Positions 14,760-21,809 of a stretch of 32,233 nt of DNA are shown here, in pieces (the stretch's first letter is position 1; every line of letters begins with the position of its first letter). A program made the position numbers and the translations under genes. The stretch is taken from NCBI GenBank assembly GCA_017525505.1, contig JAFXSR010000027.1, positions 1 to 32,233 of the forward strand, given 5' to 3'. Source of the stretch: Bacteroidales bacterium. GTDB lineage: Bacteria > Bacteroidota > Bacteroidia > Bacteroidales > WCHB1-69. The notes below the pieces were generated by a model. It had not been told where the DNA came from, made no database searches, and saw only the letters and a list, made by a program, of their open reading frames with translations.

Positions 14760-16297
14760 CCATGGCCAAGATACGCAAACCAACGGACAAGCAGCTGATC
14801 AAGGACTGGGAGGAATACTACAGCCAGTTCATCTCCGATGTGGAGGTTGACAGCTCCGAGAGCGAGATTGATCGACAGAAGCGCATCGCGCATCTCGAAG
14901 CCAATCCGGAGGAGTGGTTCAAATACTATTTCCCGAAATACTGCACCGCCGAACCCGCGCCGTTCCACATTGCGGCCACCAAACGCCTGTTTGCGCACCG
15001 ACGCTGGTACGAGGTGCGGGCGTGGAGCCGCGAGTTGGCCAAGTCGGCGCGTTCCATGTTCGAGGTGCTCTGCCTGGCCCTCACCGGCAGGATCCGCAAC
15101 TTCCTGCTGGTGTCCAACAGCTACGACAACGCCTGCCGTCTGCTGATGCCGTTCATGATGCAGTTGGAGAAGAACCTGCGCATTATCAACGACTATGGTG
15201 ACCAGGTGGTGGCCGGACACTGGGAGGCAGGTGAGTTTATCGCCAAGTGCGGATGCTCGTTCCGGGCGTTAGGCGCTGGACAGTCACCCCGTGGCACCCG
15301 TAATGAGGCCGCTCGTCCCGATTTTATCCTCATAGACGATATCGACACCGACGAGGAGTGCCGCAACCCCGACCGCATCAAACAGAAGTGGGACTGGATA
15401 GAACAGGCGCTCATCCCCACAGTTTCCGTATCTGGAGATGTCCGCATCCTCTTCAACGGCAACGTCATCGCCAAGGACTGCTGCATCGCCCGCGCCGGAA
15501 AAGTGGCGGACAAGTTCGACATCGTCAACATACGCGACAAAAACGGCAAGTCATCGTGGAGCAAGAACAGCGAGGAGGATATCGACTTCTTTATCGAAAA
15601 GCTGAGTACACGCGCCATTCAGCAGGAGTTTTACAACAACCCGCTGTCGGAGGGCGATGTGTTTAAGGAACTCACGTGGGGCAAGGTCCCCAAGACGAAC
15701 CGTTTCCGATACATCATCATCTACGGCGACCCCTCGCCATCGAACAAAAAAAACAAGGCCGGATCCATGAAGGCAATCAGTGCCGTTGGACTGCTCGACG
15801 GTATCTATTACATTCTGGACTGCCGTCTCGACCATGCCACCAACGCCGAGTTTGTGGACTGGTTTTATGACATCAACGAGGGTTTCGGCAGCACCACCGC
15901 ACAGCTATACAACTATGTGGAAAACAACACCCTTCAGGATCCGTTCTACGAACAAGTCTTCAAACCCCTGTTTGCGAACAAGGCAAAGGAGAAAGGCTAT
16001 TATCTGAACATGGTGCCTGACACCCGCAGCAAACCGGACAAATTCGACCGCATAGAAGGCAACCTGGAACCCCTCAACAGGGAATGCCGTCTCGTATTCA
16101 ACGAGGCAAAACATGGCAATCCCCACATGGAGCGGCTGGCTGAACAGTTTACACTTGTGAGTCCGGAACTCAAGGCTCCTGCCGACGGACCCGACAGTGT
16201 GGAGGGAGGTGTGTTCATCGCCGGGCAAAAGGCACTGGAGCGGTCAGGAGAAGTGCTTACTATGGTCAGACGACCACGAAATAAACGACGTGTTTAA
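14750..16297 (+). CDS. Terminase large subunit (Mu gp28-like)
   Basis: A 515-residue DNA packaging motor. The ATPase part has a variant Walker A around residues 93-99 (SRELAKS), VSNSYDNACRLLMPF after it, and Walker B FILIDDID at 192-199 with Asp196/Asp197. The nuclease part begins with IIIYGDPSPSNKKNK (Asp327 a metal ligand candidate). The start at 14750 overlaps the small subunit; a second ATG at 14762 after the stop (MAKIRKPTDK) is equally possible. The lack of a standard GKS/T P-loop is usual for Mu gp28-type terminases. Confidence 0.85.
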   Translation: MSVTMAKIRKPTDKQLIKDWEEYYSQFISDVEVDSSESEIDRQKRIAHLEANPEEWFKYYFPKYCTAEPAPFHIAATKRLFAHRRWYEVRAWSRELAKSARSMFEVLCLALTGRIRNFLLVSNSYDNACRLLMPFMMQLEKNLRIINDYGDQVVAGHWEAGEFIAKCGCSFRALGAGQSPRGTRNEAARPDFILIDDIDTDEECRNPDRIKQKWDWIEQALIPTVSVSGDVRILFNGNVIAKDCCIARAGKVADKFDIVNIRDKNGKSSWSKNSEEDIDFFIEKLSTRAIQQEFYNNPLSEGDVFKELTWGKVPKTNRFRYIIIYGDPSPSNKKNKAGSMKAISAVGLLDGIYYILDCRLDHATNAEFVDWFYDINEGFGSTTAQLYNYVENNTLQDPFYEQVFKPLFANKAKEKGYYLNMVPDTRSKPDKFDRIEGNLEPLNRECRLVFNEAKHGNPHMERLAEQFTLVSPELKAPADGPDSVEGGVFIAGQKALERSGEVLTMVRRPRNKRRV

Positions 16298-16316
16298 CCT
16301 TTAATGTTTCACCAAA

Positions 16317-16562
16317 ATGATTGAATTATGCAAACGACTTATCAGATTTCTTCAGGTACGCAACGCCATCCGTCATGCCGACAGGATGCAAAAGTTAACC
16401 GGCAAACGCCACTATGTTATACAAGTGTTCAAAAAGATCAGGGTGTACGACCGCTTACACATCAATCTGCTCATTTCCCGGGGAGTCCTTCACAAAAGGC
16501 TTAAAGACAACCTGGAATTGACCAAGGTCTGCCTGTATTACACGAACCCCAAAAAGAAATAG
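16317..16562 (+). CDS. Small basic hypothetical protein
   Basis: An 81-residue strongly basic protein (MIELCKRLIRFLQVRNAIRH, then ADRMQKLTGKRHYVIQVFKK) located between the terminase and the gp36-like gene, with 19 and 4 base gaps, so it is co-transcribed. The central RHYVIQVF...IRVYDRLHINLL pattern looks like a small alpha/beta fold. I do not recognise a family. Its composition would permit nucleic acid binding. Confidence 0.6.
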   Translation: MIELCKRLIRFLQVRNAIRHADRMQKLTGKRHYVIQVFKKIRVYDRLHINLLISRGVLHKRLKDNLELTKVCLYYTNPKKK

Positions 16563-16566
16563 TAAC

Positions 16567-16980
16567 ATGTATCTGCAACCCGAAGACCTCGAAAGGGGCG
16601 CGCGCGGTGAGCATATCGCCGTGGTAACCCGTAATATCGACAATGTGCGCCAGGCAATTGCCGAGGCGCAGGCCGAAGTGGAAAGCTATCTCACGGCACG
16701 CTACGACATCAGGGCGGAGTTCGCCAAAAGCGGTGACAGCCGCCTTCCCATGGTGGTGAAGTTAGTGAGGGATATCGCCCTGTACAACTGCTTCAACATC
16801 GCCAATCCGGTTTCGATGCCCGAGAACCGTGTCACATCCTACAACAATGCCATCAAGTTCCTCAAGGAGGTGCAGGCCGAACGTGCCTCCATCGATGGGC
16901 TTACCCGTCTCACCGGAACCACCGGCACATCCTCATACGTTACCTTCGGTGGCAACCGCAAACGTAATAACCAATACTAA
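16567..16980 (+). CDS. DUF1320 / Mu gp36-like head-tail protein
   Basis: A 137-residue protein that starts MYLQPEDLERGARGEHIAVV and continues with IAEAQAEVESYLTARYDIRA and VVKLVRDIALYNCFN, the pattern of DUF1320/Mu gp36, a head-completion or connector protein. In Mu gp36 lies after the capsid gene; here it precedes the portal. Spacing of 3-4 bases to both neighbours shows one operon. Confidence 0.75.
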   Translation: MYLQPEDLERGARGEHIAVVTRNIDNVRQAIAEAQAEVESYLTARYDIRAEFAKSGDSRLPMVVKLVRDIALYNCFNIANPVSMPENRVTSYNNAIKFLKEVQAERASIDGLTRLTGTTGTSSYVTFGGNRKRNNQY

Positions 16981-16983
16981 ACC

Positions 16984-19575
16984 ATGGCCGTAAAGAGAAA
17001 ACAGGGGAAAACCCCCGACAATATCATAGTACAGAACATCCAGATCCATAACGCTCCTCACAACACGCAGGACATCGAGAACTGGAAAAACGCCATCCGT
17101 GCGTTCGAGAACATCATCAACCCCAACCGCACGCCCTTGTATGACCTGTATGAGGACATCCTGCTCGACGGACAGATTGAGGCCACCTGGGGCAAGCGTC
17201 AGGATGCTGTACTGAACAAAGAGTTGGTGTTTGTCCGTGATGGTGTGGAAGATGAGGAAATCACCTCCCTGCTCAACTCACCCGATATGCGCCTGCTCAT
17301 CCGCGACCTGCATAACAGCATTGCATGGGGCTACACGCTCGTTCAGGTGAACAACGTGTGGTACGATGAGGATGAGGAAACCTACAAGATAGACTACGAC
17401 CTGATTCCCCGCAAGCATGTCCATCCGGAGGAAGGATTCGAGTGCGTGAGCAAACAGCAGTCGCTCACTTCTAAGGATTGGATGTTTAAGGAACTGCCAT
17501 TGGCCAACTACATGATATGGGCAGGTGACCCAACCGATAAAGGATTGTTTGTTAAAGCTGCTCAATACGTTATCTACAAGCGTGGAGGATTCGGAGACTG
17601 GAGCCAGTTTGCCGAGATGTTCGGTATGCCGTTCCGTGAGATGATCTATGACGATTACGACGAGGCCACCCGTGCCAAGCTGGAGCAGGGACTTCAGGAA
17701 TGGGGAGGCGCAGGCTACAGCATCCATCCCCGCAGCACCGAGCTGAAGATTCACGAAACCGGAGGCTCCACAGGCAGCAATGAGGTGTACGACCGTCTGA
17801 TCCAGGCGTGCGATGCCTCCATTTCCAAAATCATCCTGGGTAACACACTCACCACCGAGCAGGGCGACCATGGTGCTCGCTCGTTAGGCGAAGTGCACAA
17901 GGAGGTAGAGGATGAAAAGACCGAAAGCGACAAACGATTCCTTCTCGCCGTGCTCAACACCCGGTTCCGCGCCATCCTCAAACGCTTCGGCATCAATGTC
18001 ACCGGCGGCGTCATCTGGTACCAGTCTCCGGACAAAGACTGGAACGAACTACAGGTGAAGTGGAACGTGCTCAACTCCATCAGCGACAAGCTGCCCATCG
18101 ATGACGACTACATCTACGAGGAGTTTGACATCCCCAAGCCCGACAACTACGAGGAACTGAAGGAAGAGCTGCGCATGGCACACAGTTTCACCCCCTTTGA
18201 AACACCGTTGCAAAACCCATTGAACGATGGTGGAACGCAACCCCGGAAACCGAAAAACTTGCTGGAAAGGATCCACTCTTTTTTCGTGCCATCCCCCAAG
18301 AAGGGGGAGTTGAGTGGAAAAGTCCGCACAGCGACAAACAGGCTGAACATTGATGAGAACCTGATACAAAGGGTTTGGAACGGCGAATCCGACTACTGGG
18401 ATGCGGAATTGTTCCGTTACATATCGGAGAACCTGATAAGCGCGTTGGACAAAGTCACCGTCAAGCCGGGGATATATAACCAGATTGCCTACGATGCGCC
18501 CGACGATGTGTTCCGCACGGCCCTGGAACAAAACCTGTTCCATTTCTCGGCCGCCAAGACACTGGCGGAGGTGCAGGCGTTGAACCAGGCACTGAACGAG
18601 GCAAAAGACTACAGCGATTTCCGCCGACGCGCCGACAAAATCACCGACACCTTCAACAAGCGGTGGCAGCAGACAGAATATCATACTGCTATCAATTGTG
18701 CCGAAAGCGCGAGCACCTATCGCCGGCTGAAGAGCAAGACGAGACTGTTCCCCTACTGGCAATACAAGACTGTCGGTGATGACAAGGTGCGGGAGGAACA
18801 CGCCGCACTGGACGGACTGATATTGCGCCACGACGACCCGTTGTGGGACCGTATCTATCCCCCTAACGGATGGCATTGCCGCTGTAGTGTGGTACCGAGA
18901 ATGCAACATGAGGTTGAAGGCATTACGGAAGAATCACAGCACCAGAGAGCCGCCAAGTATATGGAGACCGCCGACTGGAAAAACGCCGAGGCACAACACT
19001 GGGACATCAACCGTGCAAAACAGGGACTGGTGTTCGATGCCAACCAGATGTACATCCGCAAGTTCCCCGACAATGCTGCTGCATATATGGACAAAGTGAA
19101 GCCCGACAAATGGGGGCTTGAAAACTCTATCAAAAAGCTGCAGCAACAGGCATCGGAAACAGCTTTGAAATACGAAGGCACCGCCGAGGAGTTCTGGAAT
19201 GCACACAAACATACTATCGACGGAAGAGAGTATTTGGTTGTGGAGGACTACAACGGCAGGAAATTGAGAATGGACAGGGAGTCTTTCGATACTCATACGA
19301 CCAACAAAAGGAAAAAGAGAGCCTACCGCGTCAGTTTGCTTGGCAACGTTTTCGACATTGCGCTAAACCCCGACGAGGTATGGCTGGGGAGGACAGACGA
19401 GGATTTGGGGAACGGTATCAAGGCACTCGACAGTTATGTCTTCATCAAGCACTATAATGATCAGTCAATTGCGGTGGCTGGAAAAATCAAAGGTGACGAA
19501 TTTCAATTCGCCACTTGGTTTCCAATAAGAGACAAGAAAGTAAGGGAAGGCTTGTTAATCAAGAAAAAGCAGTGA
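16984..19575 (+). CDS. Portal - Mu F-like head protein - nuclease-like C-domain fusion
   Basis: An 863-residue fusion. Residues 1-400 are a DUF935/Mu gp29 portal (NPNRTPLYDLYEDILLDGQI, then YVIYKRGGFGDWSQFAEMFG and ILGNTLTTEQGDHGARSLGE). Residues about 450-640 are a Mu gp30/F-type minor head domain with YKTVGDDKVREEHAALDG (594-611) and PPNGWHCRC (626-634). Residues about 735-863 are a separate domain with NPDEVW (795-800), YVFIKHY (818-824), TWFP (844-847) and KVREGLLI, the pattern of the phage Barnase-EndoU-ColicinE5/D-RelE-like (PBECR) nucleases. In Mu portal and F are separate genes. MuF proteins with toxin C-termini are known; the nuclease activity here is inferred. The last 3 codons overlap an inverted repeat. 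Confidence 0.8.
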   Translation: MAVKRKQGKTPDNIIVQNIQIHNAPHNTQDIENWKNAIRAFENIINPNRTPLYDLYEDILLDGQIEATWGKRQDAVLNKELVFVRDGVEDEEITSLLNSPDMRLLIRDLHNSIAWGYTLVQVNNVWYDEDEETYKIDYDLIPRKHVHPEEGFECVSKQQSLTSKDWMFKELPLANYMIWAGDPTDKGLFVKAAQYVIYKRGGFGDWSQFAEMFGMPFREMIYDDYDEATRAKLEQGLQEWGGAGYSIHPRSTELKIHETGGSTGSNEVYDRLIQACDASISKIILGNTLTTEQGDHGARSLGEVHKEVEDEKTESDKRFLLAVLNTRFRAILKRFGINVTGGVIWYQSPDKDWNELQVKWNVLNSISDKLPIDDDYIYEEFDIPKPDNYEELKEELRMAHSFTPFETPLQNPLNDGGTQPRKPKNLLERIHSFFVPSPKKGELSGKVRTATNRLNIDENLIQRVWNGESDYWDAELFRYISENLISALDKVTVKPGIYNQIAYDAPDDVFRTALEQNLFHFSAAKTLAEVQALNQALNEAKDYSDFRRRADKITDTFNKRWQQTEYHTAINCAESASTYRRLKSKTRLFPYWQYKTVGDDKVREEHAALDGLILRHDDPLWDRIYPPNGWHCRCSVVPRMQHEVEGITEESQHQRAAKYMETADWKNAEAQHWDINRAKQGLVFDANQMYIRKFPDNAAAYMDKVKPDKWGLENSIKKLQQQASETALKYEGTAEEFWNAHKHTIDGREYLVVEDYNGRKLRMDRESFDTHTTNKRKKRAYRVSLLGNVFDIALNPDEVWLGRTDEDLGNGIKALDSYVFIKHYNDQSIAVAGKIKGDEFQFATWFPIRDKKVREGLLIKKKQ

Positions 19576-19672
19576 GTTTATGCGAAACAGTGACCACAAT
19601 TACTGAGTCTCTTATAACCGCCCCACGGCACTGCTTTTGCCGAGCTTTGTTTTTCTGGTCTCGCATAAACTC
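19574..19672 (-). ncRNA. Inverted-repeat element, candidate antisense structured RNA
   Basis: A 12-base perfect inverted repeat (GAGTTTATGCGA at 19574-19585, TCGCATAAACTC at 19661-19672) encloses 75 bases. Inside, a second pair GACCA (19592-19596)/TGGTC (19656-19660) continues the stem, and a further hairpin CGGCA/TGCCG lies at 19626-19642. On the minus strand a promoter motif TATCTTTG (19677-19684), with TTG 18 bases upstream, would start transcription at about 19670, so the RNA's 5' and 3' ends would pair; after the left arm comes CACTGCTTTTTC, a terminator-like tail. The RNA would be antisense to the last codons of the portal-MuF-nuclease gene. Structure is seen; expression is inferred. 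Read on plus it could instead be a terminator. Confidence 0.45.
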
Positions 19673-19676
19673 GCCG

Positions 19677-19684
19677 CAAAGATA
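19677..19684 (-). promoter_or_regulatory. Strong-looking minus promoter motif facing the toxin gene 3' end
   Basis: TATCTTTG on the minus strand, with GTTG 18 bases upstream, is close to the Bacteroides consensus (TTTG, 19-21 bases, TAnnTTTG). There is no leftward gene behind it within the portal fusion, so it most likely serves a short RNA. Confidence 0.5.
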
Positions 19685-19723
19685 CTAAAAAATTGAAACA
19701 TACAACACCTTAAATAATAAAAT

Positions 19724-20197
19724 ATGAAAATCTTCTGCAAAACCTATCACGAAGAGCGTGACACAGAGCACTGTGGTTTCTGTTCTGCTATCTGTTCTCA
19801 ACACCCTGTAGTGGAAACCACCACCGGAACTGGTGAGAACCCGCAATTCTCGAATCCCCGTCTTGTGGTTGCCTTTGATATCATTGACAAAGACAGGAAA
19901 CCCATAATCAAAGAATGTCACAACACCGTGGAGGTGGAGCTGGCTGAAGACGAGCTGTCTAAAAGCGACTATTTGTTTGTGTTGAGGGAACTCGCAGGAG
20001 CGGTTGACAGAATGGCGTCTAAAGGTCTTGCGACACGTCTTTTTTATCAACGCCCGGTAACAACTCCAGGGGGAAAGCCTTATAATCCAAATCGTAAAGG
20101 GCTTGTACGTGATTTTGAATTTCTGTCGTACCACAGTCAAATTCAAGCATCTCCACAAGACGGCCATACCTCTCCTTTAACCGGACCGTCACATTGA
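19724..20197 (+). CDS. Hypothetical accessory protein after the MuF-nuclease fusion
   Basis: A 157-residue protein starting MKIFCKTYHEERDTEHCGFC with four cysteines in the first 25 residues (C5, C17, C20, C24), which could bind a metal. The middle (LVVAFDIIDKDRKPIIKECH, then NTVEVELAEDELSKSDYLFV) looks like a folded alpha/beta protein. The last 55 residues are Pro/Ser rich and overlap the convergent gene at 20019-20327 on the other strand by 179 bases, so the true C-terminus may have been replaced. As the first gene after a toxin-like domain it is a candidate immunity protein, but nothing in the sequence proves this. Confidence 0.55.
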   Translation: MKIFCKTYHEERDTEHCGFCSAICSQHPVVETTTGTGENPQFSNPRLVVAFDIIDKDRKPIIKECHNTVEVELAEDELSKSDYLFVLRELAGAVDRMASKGLATRLFYQRPVTTPGGKPYNPNRKGLVRDFEFLSYHSQIQASPQDGHTSPLTGPSH

Positions 20198-20327
20198 TGA
20201 TAGCATGGGGGTTGCTCTCTGCCAGTTCTTGCAGCTTGCCCCAGAAAACAATGTTGACTGCATCAGCCGTGTCTCTTGACATTTCTGTAAGCAGGCTTCT
20301 ATTGAATGTGTATTTCAAATAAAACAT
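20019..20327 (-). CDS. Hypothetical accessory protein on the minus strand
   Basis: A 102-residue protein MFYLKYTFNRSLLTEMSRDT, then VNIVFWGKLQELAESNPHAI and INVTVRLKERYGRLVEMLEF. Balanced composition and amphipathic pattern suggest a real alpha/beta protein. ATG at 20327 follows a TATTTTTG promoter motif at 20358-20365 by 30 bases; a longer frame starting at 20375 would start upstream of that promoter and is rejected. Its 3' half overlaps the convergent plus-strand gene. Family unknown. Confidence 0.6.
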   Translation of the reverse strand: MFYLKYTFNRSLLTEMSRDTADAVNIVFWGKLQELAESNPHAIINVTVRLKERYGRLVEMLEFDCGTTEIQNHVQALYDLDYKAFPLELLPGVDKKDVSQDL

Positions 20328-20342
20328 ATTACTGATTATTAG

Positions 20343-20370
20343 GGTTAAACAATTCCGCAAAAATACAAAA
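20343..20370. repeat. 28-base direct repeat, copy 1 (promoter module)
   Basis: Twenty-eight bases beginning GGTTAAACAATTCCGC are identical to 21046-21073. Read on the minus strand each copy contains TATTTTTGCGG, a promoter motif, and each lies 16-18 bases upstream of a minus-strand small gene (20327 and 21028). Confidence 0.85.
20358..20365 (-). promoter_or_regulatory. Minus promoter motif for gene 20019-20327
   Basis: Minus-strand TATTTTTGCGG within the repeated module, 30 bases before ATG 20327. The spacing fits a short leader. Confidence 0.55.
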
Positions 20371-20394
20371 AACAATAAAGAAAGGAGAAAAAAT

Positions 20395-20644
20395 ATGGAA
20401 AATGAAAATTTGGCAATTCGATATGTAGAAGGTGTAAAAAAAACGAATCCGGAAAAAAAACCCTACTTGGGGATTGGTTGAAACAGCTTTTTTAGCAGGA
20501 ATGTCTGAAAGACAAAACCAAAAGAGGAGGGTTATTAATAAAAAGGGGGATTTAATCTATGCCAGCTGTGCTACTATTGAGCCTTATGAGGTTTACACCT
20601 TTCCTCCATCCCCCAAGGATTACTTCACCTTACAGTTGACATAG
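20395..20644 (+). pseudogene. Small gene broken by one extra base in an A8 run
   Basis: ATG at 20395, preceded by an AGGAG ribosome site (unusual here, 8 bases before), opens MENENLAIRYVEGVKKTNPE but stops at TGA 20479-20481. From 20462 the +1 frame is open to TAG 20642-20644 (PTWGLVETAFLAGMSERQNQ, then VINKKGDLIYASCATIEPYE). The frames join at a run of eight A (20453-20460); with seven A the product would be a plausible 82-residue protein. So this is a recent frameshift, a phase-variable gene, a slippage-decoded gene, or an assembly error. No known family. Confidence 0.65.
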
Positions 20645-20652
20645 ACTCGTTG

Positions 20653-20660
20653 CAAAAATA
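20653..20660 (-). promoter_or_regulatory. Minus promoter motif behind the broken gene
   Basis: Minus-strand TATTTTTGC at the 3' edge of the broken small gene. No minus-strand gene follows closely, so it may give an antisense transcript over 20395-20644 or be coincidental in AT-rich DNA. Confidence 0.3.
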
Positions 20661-20698
20661 CAAAAATTTCAATATACAAACACCAAAAACGAAAAATT

Positions 20699-20833
20699 AT
20701 GATTAAAAAAGAAATTTCAATGGACTTCGACCGCAAGATGATTGTCGTGAAGGTGAAGATTTTCGGTATTACCGTCTATACAAAAACAGCCACCGACAGA
20801 GCGATGGCTGCGGTCAAGCTAAGGCCGTTGTAG
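20699..20833 (+). CDS. Tiny accessory protein, 44 residues
   Basis: ATG at 20699 opens MIKKEISMDFDRKMIVVKVK followed by IFGITVYTKTATDRAMAAVK and a TAG at 20831-20833. An A-rich leader (AAACGAAAAATT) precedes it. Balanced hydrophobic pattern suggests a small beta/alpha fold. Its last 15 bases overlap the convergent minus gene ending at 20819. Function unknown; part of the small-gene island. Confidence 0.5.
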   Translation: MIKKEISMDFDRKMIVVKVKIFGITVYTKTATDRAMAAVKLRPL

Positions 20834-21028
20834 GTGAACGACAATAACCATTCTTTCGGGCTTTTCAGAGCCTCCCGAACCGCATGGTTGCACCGTCATC
20901 TGCTTGATTGACCATCCTTCCTGAAGCTGCTTCTCAATTTCAGGAAACGAAATTAAGCACGAGGTGAACTCACTGTCAAAATCACCTTTTGCAATGCTCG
21001 ATTTCTCAACTAAAAGCTTTTCTTGCAT
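20819..21028 (-). CDS. Hypothetical accessory protein, 69 residues
   Basis: MQEKLLVEKSSIAKGDFDSE, then FPEIEKQLQEGWSIKQMTVQ and ERMVIVVHLQRP: an alternating pattern with an EGW turn seen in small alpha/beta phage proteins. ATG at 21028 lies 33 bases behind the -7 motif in the second copy of the 28-base repeat. No family recognised. Confidence 0.6.
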   Translation of the reverse strand: MQEKLLVEKSSIAKGDFDSEFTSCLISFPEIEKQLQEGWSIKQMTVQPCGSGGSEKPERMVIVVHLQRP

Positions 21029-21045
21029 AGGTTAATACTTATTAT

Positions 21046-21073
21046 GGTTAAACAATTCCGCAAAAATACAAAA
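21046..21073. repeat. 28-base direct repeat, copy 2 (promoter module)
   Basis: Identical to 20343-20370 and in the same orientation, again between a minus-strand gene (start 21028) and a plus-strand gene (start 21086). Confidence 0.85.
21061..21068 (-). promoter_or_regulatory. Minus promoter motif for gene 20819-21028
   Basis: Minus-strand TATTTTTGCGG inside the second repeat copy, 33 bases before ATG 21028. Confidence 0.55.
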
Positions 21074-21085
21074 TCAACAGAATTT

Positions 21086-21331
21086 ATGGATATTACAGTT
21101 GGTAAGAAATACTATTTTTATGACGAATGGGCGAAACGTTGCGTTTGCACAGCCCACGTCTTGCACATACTGCCACATCCCGAGAGAGAGGACGACAGAC
21201 TGATTGTCTATCGTTGGTATAGCAAATACAAAAAAAGATGGTGGTATGGTGTGACAGATGGGCGGACTCAGGCGCGTTGGAAGGATTATTGCCAAGACGT
21301 TGCAGAACAGTATATCAAGAAAAAGCACTAA
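21086..21331 (+). CDS. Small aromatic-rich hypothetical protein
   Basis: An 81-residue protein starting MDITVGKKYYFYDEWAKRCV, with HILPHPEREDDRLIVYRWYS and KKRWWYGVTDGRTQARWKDY. It resembles small SH3-like beta-barrel proteins, with many Tyr/Trp and a 'GKKYYFYDE' opening; that fold call is a guess. An in-frame ATG at 21023 would run through the repeated promoter module and is rejected. It ends one base before the virion morphogenesis gene, so it may be co-transcribed with the late unit. Confidence 0.6.
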   Translation: MDITVGKKYYFYDEWAKRCVCTAHVLHILPHPEREDDRLIVYRWYSKYKKRWWYGVTDGRTQARWKDYCQDVAEQYIKKKH

Positions 21332-21332
21332 T

Positions 21333-21809
21333 ATGACCCCCGAGCAATTCGCCGACAAAATGAAGACCATCCGGAAAGAGCTCCTTCCTGACTGTGCTGA
21401 CATCATCGCTGAAACCGCCACGGAATATTTCCAAAACAGTTTCGACAAACGTAAAGCCTTTGACGGACGACCTTGGAAACGCACTCACAAAACAACAGGC
21501 TCAACCCTGGTTGAGTCAGGAAATCTTAGAAATTCCATCAGGCCTATCACGGTTACGGAAAAAGAGGTGGTGATAGCAGCTGGCAACGAGAAGGTGGCTT
21601 ACGCACGTGTCCACAACGAGGGCGGGGTGCAATACGTGAAGCCGCACCACAGAACCAGAAAAAGCAAACGTCCTGGTGAGGCAGACAAACGCTTCCAAGT
21701 TAAAGGATATGCATACAAAGCATGGAAACGTCAGTTTATGGGAGATTCCAAAGAGATGTTCGACATCATTGACAAACGAATTTCAGAATACATCAAATCC
21801 TTAAACTAA
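21333..21809 (+). CDS. Phage virion morphogenesis protein (Mu gpG-like)
   Basis: A 158-residue protein beginning MTPEQFADKMKTIRKELLPD. Residues 35-60 (YFQNSFDKRKAFDGRPWKRT) and the LVESGNLRNSIRPI plus YARVHNEGG segments match the phage virion morphogenesis / tail completion family (Mu gpG, P2 gpS). It caps or completes the tail before head joining. In Mu it directly follows gp30; here the small-gene island separates them. The start at 21333 is favoured over 21258, which would overlap the preceding gene. Confidence 0.75.
   Translation: MTPEQFADKMKTIRKELLPDCADIIAETATEYFQNSFDKRKAFDGRPWKRTHKTTGSTLVESGNLRNSIRPITVTEKEVVIAAGNEKVAYARVHNEGGVQYVKPHHRTRKSKRPGEADKRFQVKGYAYKAWKRQFMGDSKEMFDIIDKRISEYIKSLN

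Noticed and set aside
18049..18909. Minus-strand open frame of 286 codons
   Set aside because: Shadow of the portal-MuF gene; no leader or promoter and no recognisable protein.
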